DNA of 62,373 bases, taken from NCBI GenBank assembly GCA_035395685.1, contig DAOPBR010000011.1:1-62373 (forward strand), in the 5' to 3' direction. The position numbers and the translations under genes are program-made. Below, piece by piece: positions 62,235 through 62,373 of this stretch (its first letter is position 1; every line of letters starts with the position of its first letter). The notes below the pieces were generated by a model. That model ran no database searches and was not told the DNA's origin. It saw only the letters and a list, made by a program, of their open reading frames with translations. This DNA comes from JAKJGA01 sp029554345. GTDB taxonomy: Bacteria; Spirochaetota; UBA4802; JAFGJZ01.

Positions 62235-62373
62235 AACAACTCCTTTATATTGTACTGAATTGATTGCAGTTCTGCAGTCATATTTTCTGCAAAATATCAA
62301 TTAGATGAATGTACTTGATCTGTCTCGCTTCAAATAATTTGAACATTTTGAAAATAAATTAAGAGGCAAACTC

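Overview
The window (about 62 kb, AT-rich) looks like the chromosome of an anaerobic, motile, diderm bacterium. An outer-membrane porin and several lipoproteins point to an outer membrane, two chemoreceptors point to motility, and a two-enzyme [FeFe]-hydrogenase cluster with a sensory hydrogenase points to anaerobic fermentation. That hydrogenase gene order is known from spirochaetes, Clostridia and Thermotogales. I cannot assign a phylum from the sequence alone; Spirochaetota or a similar diderm lineage is only a guess.

Layout. 1-5.7 kb is housekeeping: the 3' end of exonuclease III, a porin, glutamate racemase and a chemoreceptor. 5.7-18.6 kb is an accessory block built from a repeated module. 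Three paralogous minus-strand coiled-coil membrane proteins (6.0, 12.2, 17.2 kb) are interleaved with two paralogous GLUG-repeat lipoprotein genes, two copies of a structured intergenic repeat, and three unrelated toxin-antitoxin modules (PIN/HicB-like, BrnT/BrnA, HigB/HigA-like). Both GLUG genes and the PIN toxin carry in-frame stop codons although the rest of each frame is intact, and a glycosyl hydrolase family 12 remnant lies at the left edge.

18.7-31.9 kb holds glyS, a cytoplasmic Bmp-like protein, a phosphoesterase, a TetR-controlled flavodoxin-ferredoxin operon, a nitroreductase beside an Rrf2 regulator, a DapB-like reductase, a PAP2 phosphatase, a membrane protease, and a chemoreceptor paired with a small possible sensor protein. 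32.0-36.9 kb is the hydrogenase operon: a [2Fe-2S] protein, a PAS-containing sensory [FeFe]-hydrogenase, a SpoIIE/PP2C phosphatase, a second [2Fe-2S] protein and a catalytic-type [FeFe]-hydrogenase, preceded by a palindrome resembling a Rex (or Crp) site.

37-57.5 kb returns to mixed housekeeping: a beta-helix lipoprotein, a membrane-protein/regulator operon, a degenerate ADP-ribosylglycohydrolase, plsC, tRNA-Asp, a spermidine-synthase-like/TPR membrane protein, a hybrid histidine kinase, dnaE, and a methyltransferase-panC-lipoprotein operon. 57.5-62.4 kb contains further palindromic repeats and poorly recognised, very AT-rich genes.

Regulatory themes. Five regulator or toxin genes have predicted -10 boxes only 6-7 nt before an ATG without a Shine-Dalgarno sequence, which suggests leaderless mRNAs. 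Several convergent gene pairs share stop-codon bases. Structured palindromic repeats with compensating stem changes occur at several places.
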